A stretch of 64,000 nt of DNA from Anaeromyxobacter oryzae (GCF_023169945.1 NZ_AP025591.1:1696501-1760500); one strand, 5' to 3'. Shown: positions 43,091 to 52,442, numbered from the stretch's first letter. Notes: generated by a model not told the origin, from the letters alone. Made by a program: numbers and translations.

Positions 43091-43699
43091 GTGAGCTCGT
43101 CGCCCGGTCCCGCGCCCGCACCGTCCGCCCCGACCCCCGCCCCGCTCCTCCAGCGAATCCGCGCCCGCGGACAGCGGAGCGGTCCCCGCCCGCAAGGACC
43201 GCCCGGCCCATGGGTGCTGCTCGCCGCGTGGGGTCCGTGCGGCTACGCGCCGGTCGCGCCGGGCACGTTCGGCACCCTCGGCGCGATCCCGCTCTACTGG
43301 GCGCTCGACCGGTGGCTCGACGCGCCGCAGGCGCTCGTCTTCACCGTCCTGCTCTGCGCCGTGGGCGTCGCCGCCGCACAGCGCGCCGGGCGGTACTGGG
43401 GGATCGCGGACGCCTCGCCCATCGTGATCGACGAGGTCGTGGGGTACCTCGTCACGATGGCGTTCGTGCCGTTCTCCTGGCCCGCCGCCCTCGTCGGCTT
43501 CCTGCTGTTCCGGCTCTTCGACGTCCTGAAGCCCTGGCCTGCGTCGGCGTTCGACCGGGTGAAGAACGGCTTCGGCGTGATGATGGACGACGTGGCCGCC
43601 GGGGTCTTCGCGTGGTGCGCGCTCCAGCTCGTCGCCGTCGCGCTGCGGCTCCTCGCGGGCTGCCCGGGTCACTGGTGGTGCACGGGGGTGGCGCCGTGA
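43091..43699 (+). CDS. pgpA: Phosphatidylglycerophosphatase A
   Basis: A 202-residue membrane protein completing phosphatidylglycerol synthesis. GTG 43091 follows pssA by 3 bp. After a proline-rich N-terminal extension of about 45 residues, unusual for the family, come the PgpA motifs: PVAPGTFGTLGAIPLYW, SPIVIDEVVGYLVTM, FRLFDVLKPWPAS, and GVMMDDVAAGVFA with acidic catalytic residues. The stop overlaps the following cinA start as GTGA. Confidence 0.9.
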   Translation: MSSSPGPAPAPSAPTPAPLLQRIRARGQRSGPRPQGPPGPWVLLAAWGPCGYAPVAPGTFGTLGAIPLYWALDRWLDAPQALVFTVLLCAVGVAAAQRAGRYWGIADASPIVIDEVVGYLVTMAFVPFSWPAALVGFLLFRLFDVLKPWPASAFDRVKNGFGVMMDDVAAGVFAWCALQLVAVALRLLAGCPGHWWCTGVAP

Positions 43700-44922
43700 T
43701 CGTCGAGATCCTCTCCACCGGGGACGAGCTGCTCACCGGGCAGGTGGTGGACACGAACTCCACCTGGCTCATGGACCGGCTCTGGGACCTCGGCGTGATG
43801 GTGCGCCGGAAGACGCTCGTCGCCGACGACCGCGCCGACCTGGTCGCCGCGATCCGCGAGACGGCGGCCCGCGCCGAGCTCGTCGTGATGAGCGGCGGCA
43901 TGGGGCCGACCGAGGACGACCTCACGGCGGAGTGCGTCGCGGCGGTGCTGGGCGTCCCGCTCGAGCTGCACGAGTCCTCGCTCCGCGTCATCGAGGAGCG
44001 CTTCCGGAAGTTCGGTCGGACGATGACGCCCAACAACCGGAAGCAGGCGATGTTTCCTCGCGGCGCGGAGGTGATCCCGAACCGCTTCGGCACGGCGCCC
44101 GGGTTCGCCGTGAAGGTCGCGCGCGGCGAGGTCGTGTGCCTGCCGGGCGTCCCGCTGGAGTTCAAGGGGCTCGCGGACGAGTGGGTCCTCCCCCGGCTCG
44201 CGGCCCGGCTCGGCGACGTCCCGGCGGCCCGCGTGCTGAAGCTCTTCGGCGTCCCCGAGTCGCACGCGGACGACGCGATGCGGCCGGTGATGGACGACCC
44301 CGCGAACGCCGGCGTCCGCTGGGGCTACCGCGCGCACTGGCCCGAGGTCCACGTGAAGTGGACCGTCCCGGGCCCGGACGCGGCGGCGCGCGCCGACCGG
44401 ATCCGCGACGCGGTGCGGGCGATCTTCGGCGAGGCGGTCTGGGGCGAGGCGAAGGAGGAGCTCCCCGAGCTCGTCGTCGCCCGGCTCGCCGCGCGCGGCG
44501 AGCGCGTCGCGCTCGCGGAGAGCTGCACCGGCGGCCTCCTCGCCGAGCTCGTGACGCGCGTGCCGGGCGCGTCCAACGTGATCGACCTCGGCGTGGTGGC
44601 CTACGCGAACGCCATGAAGGAGCGGCTCCTCGGCGTCCCCGCTGGCGTCCTCGCCGTGGAGGGCGCCGTCTCCGAGCCGGTGGCGCGCGCCCTCGCGGAG
44701 GGGGCGCGGCGCGTCGGCGGCGCGGCGTGGGGCGTCGGGATCACGGGCATCGCGGGCCCGACCGGCGGCACGCCGGAGAAGCCGGTGGGGACCGTGCACG
44801 TCGCCCTCGCGAGCGCCGCCGGGACCGTGCACGTAGAGAGGCAGTACCGCGGCGACCGGGAGCGGATCCGCCGGCAGGCGGCCTACGAGGCGCTGAACCT
44901 CCTGCGCCTCGCGCTGCGGTAG
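43696..44922 (+). CDS. cinA: CinA: competence/damage-inducible protein, nicotinamide-nucleotide amidase
   Basis: A 408-residue protein of two domains. The MocF-like N-terminus (VEILSTGDELLTGQVVDTNS, MSGGMGPTEDDLTAE) runs to about residue 170, and the C-terminal CinA/PncC amidase domain (ALAESCTGGLLAELVTRVPG, GVGITGIAGPTGGTPEKPVG) to the end. GTG 43696 overlaps the pgpA stop by four bases, so it is translationally coupled. In many bacteria cinA precedes recA; here recA is about 7 kb away. Confidence 0.93.
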   Translation: MIVEILSTGDELLTGQVVDTNSTWLMDRLWDLGVMVRRKTLVADDRADLVAAIRETAARAELVVMSGGMGPTEDDLTAECVAAVLGVPLELHESSLRVIEERFRKFGRTMTPNNRKQAMFPRGAEVIPNRFGTAPGFAVKVARGEVVCLPGVPLEFKGLADEWVLPRLAARLGDVPAARVLKLFGVPESHADDAMRPVMDDPANAGVRWGYRAHWPEVHVKWTVPGPDAAARADRIRDAVRAIFGEAVWGEAKEELPELVVARLAARGERVALAESCTGGLLAELVTRVPGASNVIDLGVVAYANAMKERLLGVPAGVLAVEGAVSEPVARALAEGARRVGGAAWGVGITGIAGPTGGTPEKPVGTVHVALASAAGTVHVERQYRGDRERIRRQAAYEALNLLRLALR

Positions 44923-44925
44923 CGG

Positions 44926-45378
44926 TCAAGCCGCGACGTCCGGCCGCCGCTCGCAGAAGAGCTCGACGAAGCGCGGCCAGGTCACCATCGCGGCGCCGCT
45001 CGCCATGAGCTCCTCGTGGAGCCGCGCCGCGGCCGCGAGCAGCTCCGGCACCGGGCGCGGCGCGTAACGCGCCGCGTGCCCGCCCTCGTCGAGGACGCGT
45101 CGCACGAGGGTCTGCACGTTCACGCCGCGCCCCTCGAGCCGGCCCTCGCGATCGAGGAGCCACCCGACGAGCTGCCCGATCCGCTCGCGGACGACGGTGC
45201 GAACGGTGGCGCCGCCGGCGGCGAGCGCCTCGTTCACGGCGTCGGGCGAGGCGTCGCGCACGACGAGCCAGGTGAGGACGCGCTCCGCCTCGAAGCCGCC
45301 GCGGGCCAGGGCCGCGCGGGCCCGGGGCTCCGCCTCGGGCGTGCAGCGGATCCGGACGGCGGGTTCGGTCGTGGTCAC
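44926..45378 (-). CDS. Hypothetical soluble protein
   Basis: A 150-residue protein starting at ATG 45378, convergent with cinA (3-bp gap). It has no signal peptide. Its N-terminus (VRIRCTPEAEPRARAALARG, GFEAERVLTWLVVRDASPDA) could be a small ferredoxin-like or ACT-like alpha/beta unit, then helices (RIGQLVGWLLDREGRLEGRG, LQTLVRRVLDE). Family not recognised; coding is supported by composition and length. Confidence 0.6.
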   Translation of the reverse strand: MTTTEPAVRIRCTPEAEPRARAALARGGFEAERVLTWLVVRDASPDAVNEALAAGGATVRTVVRERIGQLVGWLLDREGRLEGRGVNVQTLVRRVLDEGGHAARYAPRPVPELLAAAARLHEELMASGAAMVTWPRFVELFCERRPDVAA

Positions 45379-45456
45379 GCGTCGGGTCTACCGCCCGTCT
45401 CGCCGCTGCGCAACGGGGGCGCGGCGGCGCGCGCGCCGGCGGCCTAGTATCCCGGC

Positions 45457-45936
45457 GTGGCGGATCCGGACGACGACGCGCTCGAGCTCCTTCGCACCCG
45501 GAGCGGGCTCTCGATCGACGCGGAGGGCCGGTTCCTCCACCGAGGCGAGCCCATCACCCACCGCCGCACGCTCGAGGTGCTCCACCGCTCGCTCCGGCTG
45601 CGCGAGGACGGGCGGTACGAGGTGGCGATCGGCCGCGAGCGCGGGTACGTCGAGGTCGTCGACGCACCGTACACGGTCCGGGGCGTTGAGCTCGACCCGC
45701 CCGGCGGCGCGCCGACGCTGCGCCTGTCGGACGGGAGCGCCGAGCCGCTCGACCCTGCGACGCTCGTGCTCGGCGCTGACGGCGCGCTGCGGTGCCGGGT
45801 GAAGGGCGGGTACCGGGCGCGCTTCACCCGCGCGGGACAGGTGACCCTCGGGCTCGCCCTCGAGGAGGACCCGCCCGGGTCTGGGCACTTCATACTATGC
45901 GTGAACGGGGACAGATTCCACATCCCACGGGAATGA
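45457..45936 (+). CDS. DUF1285 family protein
   Basis: A 159-residue soluble protein with the DUF1285 layout: FLHRGEPITHRRTLEVLHRS, LREDGRYEVAIGRERGYVEV, DAPYTVRGVELDPPGGAP, then VKGGYRARFTRAGQVTLGLA with the conserved basic-aromatic strand. Starts at GTG 45457. The family has a known structure but no established function. It is divergent from the hypothetical gene to the left (78 bp). Confidence 0.85.
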   Translation: MADPDDDALELLRTRSGLSIDAEGRFLHRGEPITHRRTLEVLHRSLRLREDGRYEVAIGRERGYVEVVDAPYTVRGVELDPPGGAPTLRLSDGSAEPLDPATLVLGADGALRCRVKGGYRARFTRAGQVTLGLALEEDPPGSGHFILCVNGDRFHIPRE

Positions 45937-46006
45937 CGTGCGGCCCCTCTGCCCAACGGGTATCCTTCGCTCGCTTACCCCGATTCGCCTAGGCAAGCTC
46001 CCTCTC

Positions 46007-49000
46007 ATGCCAAGACACCTGCTCGCGCTCTGGGTCCTCCTCGTCCCGTTCGCGAGCGAGGCGCAGAGCTTCCAGCTCAGGCCGCCGTCGATCGGCGACG
46101 CGCTCTCCACGATGGACCGGCTCGACCGCCGCGAGGTCGAGCGGAAGCGGCCCGGCGACCTCGACCAGGTGTTCATCCTGCCGGAGCGGCCGGGACAGAA
46201 CCAGGTCGCGTGGTTCGACTTCCGGTGGGAGTACGAGGACGTCCCGCCACCGGGCGGCGGCCCCGGCGGCATCCGGCTGTACTTCTACCGGAGCGAGACG
46301 GCCCAGGCGCGGAAGGCGCTCCCGGCGATCCAGAGCGCGTACGCGCGGCTCGTCGAGGCCTTCCACTACAACCCGACGAAGCGGATCCCGTACATCCTCT
46401 ACGCCACGCAGCGCGAGTTCCAGACGCAGAACGTCTTCCAGGTGACCGAGTCGGTCCTCGGCGTGACCTCGCCGCAGGACCTCAAGATGACGGTCCCGTA
46501 CTTCGGCGATCACTCGAAGTTCATCGAGGTCTCGACCCACGAGATGGTGCACCAGTTCACCATCCAGAAGCTCCTCGACCAGGCCGGCGCCGAGGACATG
46601 GTCTCCCCGATCAACTTCCTCCCGCTGTGGTTCATCGAGGGCATCGCCGAGTACTACTCGAAGGGCGGGATCGACGTGGAGACCGATCTCTACCTCCGCG
46701 ACCTGGTGTGGAACCCCGATCCGCGGCGCGGGTACGAGGTGCTCTCGTTCGCGGAGGATCGGCTCCGCGGCTACATCCCGACCTACAAGCTCGGCCAGGC
46801 GCGCATCGCGTTCATCGCGGAGGAGTACGGCCGCGAGAAGATCCAGGCGTTCCTCGAGAACGCGTACCTGCTCGGCGACGGCGGCGGCCCCGGCGGCGGC
46901 TCGATCCGCGGGTTCGGCGCGCTGGTCCGGCGCGTGCTGAACGAGCCGATGGAGCAGGTGGACGCGCGCTGGAAGGCGTGGCTGAAGCGGCGCTATTACC
47001 CGGAGTACATGCGGGCGAAGCAGGACCTCCCGCAGCTCCGGGAGATCCGCCAGCTGCCCACCGAGCCGGAGGACTACAGCGCCACCAGCGACGGCACCCT
47101 GATGCTGGTCCGCGGGATCGACCGCGAGCGCGGCCGCGCCCGGCTGTACCTGCTCGACACCCGGAATCCACGCTCCGCCGTCGAGATCGCCTCGGACAGC
47201 GTCCCCGGGATCGAGTCGCTCCATCCCATCGAGTACGGCGTCACGGCCATCTCGAACGGCGTCCTCGCGTTCTCCGCCCAGGCGGGCATCGGCGACACCC
47301 TGTACGTGCAGCGGTTCCGGCACATCTTCCAGGAGGGGCGCACGCCGCGGTTCCAGCTCGGGAAGCGGCACGCGCTGAAGATCCACCCGCCCGGCGGCGG
47401 CGTCTTCGTCCAGATCGGCGATCCGACGTTCTCCGCGGACGCGAGCCACATCGCGTTCGTCGGCGTCTCCGGCGACGGGCAGCAGGACATCTACGTGGTG
47501 CCGGTGACCGGCGGCGAGGCCCGCCGCCTCACGAACGACGGCTACGCCGAGCGCGATCTCGCCTGGGGTCCCGACGGGATCTACTGCACCTCCGACGCGA
47601 CCGACCACGGGCGGATGAACCTCTTCCGCATCGACGCGGCGAGCGGCGCGCGCACGCGGCTCACGACCGCGCCGGCGACGGATCGCCACCCGCGCCCGCA
47701 GGCCGACGGCTCGGTCCTGTTCTCGTCCGACGCGAACGGGAAGCCGGACCTGTACCTCCTCAAGGACGGCACCGTCCAGCAGCTCACGGACTTCACGACC
47801 GGCCTCACGAGCCCTTCACCCGCGCCGAAGGCGCGCGGGATCTTCGCGGCGACCTTCTACGGTGGCTACTTCAAGCTCGTGGAGGTCCCGAAGGTCGCGT
47901 GGCTCGACGGCGCCACCACCCCCGTCGCGCCGCCGTCGGGCGACGTGCTCCCCATCCCGCAGGCCGACTTCTCCGAGCACATCTCGGAGTACGACGCCCT
48001 CTCGATCCGGAACTGGCGGCCCGAGGCCGGCTTCGTGTACGGCGGCGGCGCGGGCAGCTCCGTCGCCGGACGCGCCGCGGTCCTCTTCTCCGACATGCTG
48101 CGGGACCACGTCCTGTTCGTGGACCTGTCGGTCTACGGATCGTTCAACTACACGCAGGCGCTCGTGCTGTTCGAGAACCGCGCCAGGCGCAGGGGATGGG
48201 TCCTCGGCGCGTTCCACTTCGTGCAGCAGCAGCTCGATCCCCTCGATCCGAACCTCGCCTACTACCAGCGTGACTTCGGCGTGATCGGCGCGCTGCGGTA
48301 CCCGCTCGATCGCTTCCGCCGCCTCGAGTTCGAGCTGACGCTCGGCGGCGTCCAGCGGTACTGCCTGACCGACTTCACGGGCCAGGTGTTCTTCGTCTGC
48401 CAGGGCATCTCGAGCCCGAGCCCCGCGTACGGCGACACGCCCGGGGTGGCGAACCTGAACTGGCAGCGGCAGAACGGCGGCGTGAACTTCACGATGAACC
48501 CGGCGATCCGGTACGGGTACGACAGCATCCGCTACGATCAGTACACGGGTCCGCTCGCGGGAAGCTCCCTGCTCCTGGAGCTCGGGGGTGGTTACCTCCC
48601 GGGCCGAAACGCGGTCCACGGCTTCGCCCGCGTCGACGCACAGCACTACTGGCAGATCATCGGCCGCTCCAACTTCGAGCTCCGGTTCGCCGGCGGCACC
48701 ACGTTCTCGCCGAACGAGCAGAGCCGGGTGTGGGAGCGGAGCTGGTGGATCACGTCCGCGGACAACCTCCGTGGCTACAGCCCGGGCGACCTCGCGTTCC
48801 TCATCGGCCAGCACTATTACATCGTGAACGCCGAGCTGCAGTTCCCGCTCGACACGCTCATCCGACTCCTCATCTTCGACTACATCGAGGGCGTCGCGGC
48901 CTTCGACTTCGGCGGCGTGTTCAACAAGTTCGGGACCGAGCGGGACGTGAACCGCGTCATCGTCCAGCCCGGCGCCTGGGAGTCCCGGACCCTCACCGGC

Positions 49001-49147
49001 GTGCTCGGGTTCAACGTGCTGTTCGGCCCCCTCCTGCTGCGCGTCCACTTCGGCCATCCGTTCGACATCGGCGGCCTCAAGACGCCCGCGCTCCTGAACC
49101 ACGACCGGTGGGTCACGAACATCACGCTCCGCTACTTCTTCTTCTAG
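46007..49147 (+). CDS. Outer-membrane fusion: MA-type metallopeptidase, TolB-like propeller and beta-barrel
   Basis: A 1046-residue exported protein (signal MPRHLLALWVLLVPFASEA). Residues about 60-330 contain a gluzincin-type core: THEMVHQFTIQ (HExxH) near 180 and, about 38 residues on, WFIEGIAEYYSKG giving the third Glu. Residues about 340-660 have TolB/WD40-like repeats (SATSDGTLMLVRGIDRERGR, TFSADASHIAFVGVSGDGQQ, VLFSSDANGKPDLYLL). From about 670 a membrane beta-barrel follows, ending with LTGVLGFNVLFGPLLLRVHF and a terminal aromatic RYFFF, the BAM signal. Known in other Bacteria as a surface-anchored protease arrangement; substrate unknown. Confidence 0.82.
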   Translation: MPRHLLALWVLLVPFASEAQSFQLRPPSIGDALSTMDRLDRREVERKRPGDLDQVFILPERPGQNQVAWFDFRWEYEDVPPPGGGPGGIRLYFYRSETAQARKALPAIQSAYARLVEAFHYNPTKRIPYILYATQREFQTQNVFQVTESVLGVTSPQDLKMTVPYFGDHSKFIEVSTHEMVHQFTIQKLLDQAGAEDMVSPINFLPLWFIEGIAEYYSKGGIDVETDLYLRDLVWNPDPRRGYEVLSFAEDRLRGYIPTYKLGQARIAFIAEEYGREKIQAFLENAYLLGDGGGPGGGSIRGFGALVRRVLNEPMEQVDARWKAWLKRRYYPEYMRAKQDLPQLREIRQLPTEPEDYSATSDGTLMLVRGIDRERGRARLYLLDTRNPRSAVEIASDSVPGIESLHPIEYGVTAISNGVLAFSAQAGIGDTLYVQRFRHIFQEGRTPRFQLGKRHALKIHPPGGGVFVQIGDPTFSADASHIAFVGVSGDGQQDIYVVPVTGGEARRLTNDGYAERDLAWGPDGIYCTSDATDHGRMNLFRIDAASGARTRLTTAPATDRHPRPQADGSVLFSSDANGKPDLYLLKDGTVQQLTDFTTGLTSPSPAPKARGIFAATFYGGYFKLVEVPKVAWLDGATTPVAPPSGDVLPIPQADFSEHISEYDALSIRNWRPEAGFVYGGGAGSSVAGRAAVLFSDMLRDHVLFVDLSVYGSFNYTQALVLFENRARRRGWVLGAFHFVQQQLDPLDPNLAYYQRDFGVIGALRYPLDRFRRLEFELTLGGVQRYCLTDFTGQVFFVCQGISSPSPAYGDTPGVANLNWQRQNGGVNFTMNPAIRYGYDSIRYDQYTGPLAGSSLLLELGGGYLPGRNAVHGFARVDAQHYWQIIGRSNFELRFAGGTTFSPNEQSRVWERSWWITSADNLRGYSPGDLAFLIGQHYYIVNAELQFPLDTLIRLLIFDYIEGVAAFDFGGVFNKFGTERDVNRVIVQPGAWESRTLTGVLGFNVLFGPLLLRVHFGHPFDIGGLKTPALLNHDRWVTNITLRYFFF

Positions 49148-49165
49148 AGGGGGCTGGCGCCCCCT
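49148..49165 (+). terminator. Hairpin terminator after the fusion gene
   Basis: AGGGGGC (49148-49154) pairs with GCCCCCT (49159-49165) around a TGGC loop, directly after the stop codon. Followed by CCTGCTC; not U-rich but strong. Confidence 0.55.
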
Positions 49166-49188
49166 CCTGCTCACGCGCGCCAGTCCCT

Positions 49189-49423
49189 TCAGGCCACCGC
49201 CGCGACCGCGGGCACCGTCGGCGGCTCCCGCAGCCGGGCCACGAGCCGCTCGAACGCCTCCGGGTTCGCCCGGAGCCACTCGATGGCCCGCTCGCGCCCC
49301 TGCCCGATCCGCTCCCCCTCGAGCGCGAAGTGGGCGCCGGACTTCTCGACGAGCCCCCGCTCCACGCCGAGGTCGATCGCCTCGGCGTGCCGGTCCACGC
49401 CGACGCCGTAGCGGATGTCGAAC
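49189..49423 (-). pseudogene. Detached recA 3'-end copy (78 codons with stop)
   Basis: An in-frame copy of the last 78 codons of recA including the stop ([60 protein letters not shown]). It is the same length as 51426-51660 with about 17 mismatches in 235 bp by eye, most of them in the last 35 bp of the coding end. Homology ends abruptly at the codon for Phe of FDIRYG, followed by unrelated sequence. It is not preceded by a start and cannot give RecA function. The displaced or alternative 3' end of recA. Confidence 0.85.
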
Positions 49424-49632
49424 CTAAAATGCCTAGCGACCGCCCACGTAGACGAGGAAGTCCGCGCCCAAACTCCCAGAGGACGAGCCGCTCGTCGCTC
49501 ACCGGCGCCGCCTCGCGCGCACCCGCCTCCGCCCCGCGTCTCCGCGCTGACGGGCTCGACGATGCGTGGTGGCCACCGCATCCCTCGGCGCGGTGGCCAC
49601 CATGACGCCCACCCGCATCGTCTCCCTGGCCC
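49424..49632. other. Junction spacer with two identical 10-bp palindromes
   Basis: Between the recA 3' remnant and the EF-hand gene stop codon. It begins with an AT-richer stretch (CTAAAATGCCTAGC). GGTGGCCACC occurs at 49568-49577 and again at 49592-49601. A minus-strand frame (SDERLVLWEFGRG) is too short to assign and may be a further fragment. Confidence 0.5.
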
Positions 49633-51225
49633 TCAGCGGTCATCGCTGTCGCGGCCCTCGGAGGCGTTGACCGCCGGCGACACGTCCACCTTGCTGCCGG
49701 ACAGCACCCAGGCCCGCTGGCTGGGGGCGAAGCGCGGAGCGATGTAGCCGTCGTTGATCTCCCGCGTGACCGCGAAGCGGTCATAGCTCCGCGGCGACAG
49801 GTACAGGCACGAGTTGTCGCTGACGGGGCACTCGTCGCTGGGCGTGGCCGGGAAGCAGTTCGGGTTGCAGGTGTCGATGTCGCCCTCTGCCGCCGAGATG
49901 ATGCCGTCGTGGTTGGTGTCCGCGACGTCGAGGGCCGCCTTGTAGCTCTCCTCCAGCCGCTGCTGGAGGTCCGTGATACCGGAGCGGAAGGAGCTCAAGC
50001 GCTCGAAGGCGTTCAGGAGCACCTCGCGCGCCAGGCCGCTCGGGATGAAGCGCTGGCGGAACTCGCGCTGCGAGTCGACGTCGGCGTCGAAGAGGTCGGG
50101 ATCGCGGGGCCGGCTCGGGTCGTCGCCGAACTTGACGGTGCGCTGCTTGTCCTGGTTCAGCCCGATCCGGTTCCCCGGGACGATCGACGCCTCGCGACCG
50201 ATCTGGCCCTCCTGGAAGGTCTCGGCGGGATCGGTCGCCTTGTGATCGGGGAAGCCGCCGGTGAAGGGAAGCTCGTAGAGCGGGTGGATCCAGTTCGTCG
50301 TGTAGTTGAACTCCCAGTACTGGTGCGCATCGGACTGCTGGAGGGCGTTGTAGGCACCCATGCTCAGCTGGATCGGCACCACGTTCGTGACCTTGTCCGG
50401 GAAGTGATCACTCGCGCTCGGGAAGTGTGGCGCGTTGCCGTCGACGGTGAAGGTGTGGCCAGGCACGTTGTTGCCGCTGCCCATCTTCGCGAGCCGGGCG
50501 GCGTCTCCCGAGGTGATCGTCCCGAACTTCGCATGGCCGTCCGGGCCGGGCGGAGCGACCTGCGCCACCCGGAGGTCGTGAATCATCCAACCCTCGTACC
50601 AGCCGCTCTCGTTGTTGATGACGAACACGCCGGAGAGGTCGGTGATGATGTCGATGAAAGCCCGCGGATCGTCGGGGTTGTTCGGGAGCCCCGGCTTGGG
50701 CTCGAGGACGAGGCGCACCGCGGCGACGGTGGGCAATCCGCAGTTGGCGCCGGTCGCCGTGAACATCGCCGTGTCGTTGACGCCCGGGAGCCGCGCCGTG
50801 AAGACGTTGGGCTCGAAGTTCTTGGTGTCCAGGAGGTAGTACTGGAAGAGCTGGCTCGGGGTGTCCGACTCGCCGTAGAACTGGATCGGCAAGGTGCTAT
50901 GCGGTCGGCAAGCGAGGCGCGCCAGCTGATTCTTGAGCGGTGCCGGAAGCGACGCGACGTCGCCGCGGCTCATGACGGCCATCCCGTCGGCGTTGAAGTT
51001 CGGGTTGCCGTGGCAGCTCGCCGGGTGCTGTGGCGGGTTCCCTGGCATCTCCGCTGCCTCGGTGGCGCACTCCGGCGGCAGCGACTCGGCGGCGGCGGCC
51101 GCTCGACCGCCGTCGGGGCTGGCCAGCGCTGCGATGCTGGCGATCACGACCCACCCCATTACCCGCACGGTGGCATCGCCAGCGCTGCTGATCCACTTCC
51201 TCCCGTTTCCAGGCGTTCTTCTCAT
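49633..51225 (-). CDS. Secreted EF-hand protein of unknown function
   Basis: A 530-residue exported protein starting at ATG 51225, preceded by GGGAGGTCACC. The N-terminal hydrophobic segment (RVMGWVVIASIAALASPDGG) serves as signal; the mature protein is rich in Asp/Asn/Pro, with motifs MPGNPPQHPASCHGNPNFNA, QYYLLDTKNFEPNVFTARLP and NYTTNWIHPLYELPFTGGFP. An EF-hand loop DTNHDGIISAAEGD lies near 434-447, and a Cys-rich end (CNPNCFPATPSDECPVSDNS) follows. I do not recognise the family. It is flanked by recA 3' copies and is less GC-rich than its neighbours, suggesting recent insertion. Confidence 0.75.
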   Translation of the reverse strand: MRRTPGNGRKWISSAGDATVRVMGWVVIASIAALASPDGGRAAAAAESLPPECATEAAEMPGNPPQHPASCHGNPNFNADGMAVMSRGDVASLPAPLKNQLARLACRPHSTLPIQFYGESDTPSQLFQYYLLDTKNFEPNVFTARLPGVNDTAMFTATGANCGLPTVAAVRLVLEPKPGLPNNPDDPRAFIDIITDLSGVFVINNESGWYEGWMIHDLRVAQVAPPGPDGHAKFGTITSGDAARLAKMGSGNNVPGHTFTVDGNAPHFPSASDHFPDKVTNVVPIQLSMGAYNALQQSDAHQYWEFNYTTNWIHPLYELPFTGGFPDHKATDPAETFQEGQIGREASIVPGNRIGLNQDKQRTVKFGDDPSRPRDPDLFDADVDSQREFRQRFIPSGLAREVLLNAFERLSSFRSGITDLQQRLEESYKAALDVADTNHDGIISAAEGDIDTCNPNCFPATPSDECPVSDNSCLYLSPRSYDRFAVTREINDGYIAPRFAPSQRAWVLSGSKVDVSPAVNASEGRDSDDR

Positions 51226-51425
51226 GGTGACCTCCCTCGACTGCGATCTGGTCGCCGGGCCTCGCCCGTCTTCCGGTTCTGGGGAGCGCAGACACCGGGG
51301 GGCACAGGAGTGGGCCAGGAATCGTCAGTGAGGCCCTTCGAAAGCTCGCGCCGGCTCCACCGGAACCGATCGTTGCCCCGCGAAGGCAGCGGTCTCCCCG
51401 CCGCCTGGTCCCGCCGACCGCACTC

Positions 51426-52442
51426 CTACGCGACCGCCGCCACTGCCGGCGCCGCCGCCGGCTCCCGCAGCCGGGCCACGAGCCGCTCGAACGCCTCGGG
51501 GTTCGCCCGGAGCCACTCGATGGTCCGCTCGCGCCCCTGGCCGATCCGGTCTCCGTCCAGCGCGAAGTAGGCGCCGGACTTCTCGACGAGCCCCCGCTCC
51601 ACGCCGAGGTCGATCGCCTCGGCGTGCCGGTCCACGCCCACGCCGTAGCGGATGTCGAACTCCGCCTCGCGGAACGGCGGCGCCACCTTGTTCTTCACCA
51701 CCTTCACCCGCGTCCGGCTGCCGATCACCGAGTCGCCGTCCTTCACCTGGCCGATCCGGCGGATGTCGAGCCGCACCGAGGCGTAGAACTTGAGCGCGTG
51801 GCCGCCGGTCGTCGTCTCCGGGTTGCCGAAGACGACGCCGATCTTCATCCGGATCTGGTTGATGAACACGACGAGCGAGCCGTTCCGGGAGACGACGGCG
51901 GTGAGCTTCCGGAGCGCCTGGCTCATGAGCCTCGCCTGGACGCCCATGTGCGCGTCGCCCATCTCCCCCTCGATCTCCGCCTTCGGGACGAGCGCGGCGA
52001 CGGAGTCGACCACGACGAGGTCGCAGGCGCCCGACCGGACGAGCTGCTCGGCGATCTCGAGCGCCTGCTCTCCGGTGTCCGGCTGGGAGACGAGGAGCTC
52101 CGAGAGGTTCACCCCGAGCTTGCGCGCGTAGGTCACGTCGAGCGCGTGCTCCGCGTCGATGAACGCCGCCACCCCTCCCGCCTTCTGGACCTCGGCGATG
52201 GCGTGGAGCGCGAGCGTGGTCTTGCCCGACGACTCCGGCCCGTAGATCTCGACGACGCGGCCCCGGGGCAGGCCCCCCACGCCGAGCGCCACGTCGAGCC
52301 CGATGGAGCCGCTCGGCACGACCGCGACCGGCGCCGGCTCCGCGCCGTCTCCGAGGCGCATGATGCTGCCCTTCCCGAACTGCTTCTCGATCCCGGCCAG
52401 GGCCTGGCCGAGCGCCTTCATCTTCTCGCTGAGCTTCGTCAC
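51426..52442 (-). CDS. recA: Recombinase A
   Basis: A 338-residue ATP-dependent recombinase for homologous recombination and SOS control. Start is GTG 52442 ([20 protein letters not shown]). Walker [54 protein letters not shown], loops L1/L2 with [20 protein letters not shown] and [19 protein letters not shown], and the C-terminal domain are all intact. The last 78 codons are duplicated at 49189-49423. Here ComM lies 62 bp upstream. Confidence 0.96.
   Translation of the reverse strand: MTKLSEKMKALGQALAGIEKQFGKGSIMRLGDGAEPAPVAVVPSGSIGLDVALGVGGLPRGRVVEIYGPESSGKTTLALHAIAEVQKAGGVAAFIDAEHALDVTYARKLGVNLSELLVSQPDTGEQALEIAEQLVRSGACDLVVVDSVAALVPKAEIEGEMGDAHMGVQARLMSQALRKLTAVVSRNGSLVVFINQIRMKIGVVFGNPETTTGGHALKFYASVRLDIRRIGQVKDGDSVIGSRTRVKVVKNKVAPPFREAEFDIRYGVGVDRHAEAIDLGVERGLVEKSGAYFALDGDRIGQGRERTIEWLRANPEAFERLVARLREPAAAPAVAAVA

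Noticed and set aside
49568..49601. Terminal inverted repeats of an insertion sequence
   Set aside because: Each palindrome is self-complementary, they are only 24 bp apart, and no transposase gene lies between or beside them.
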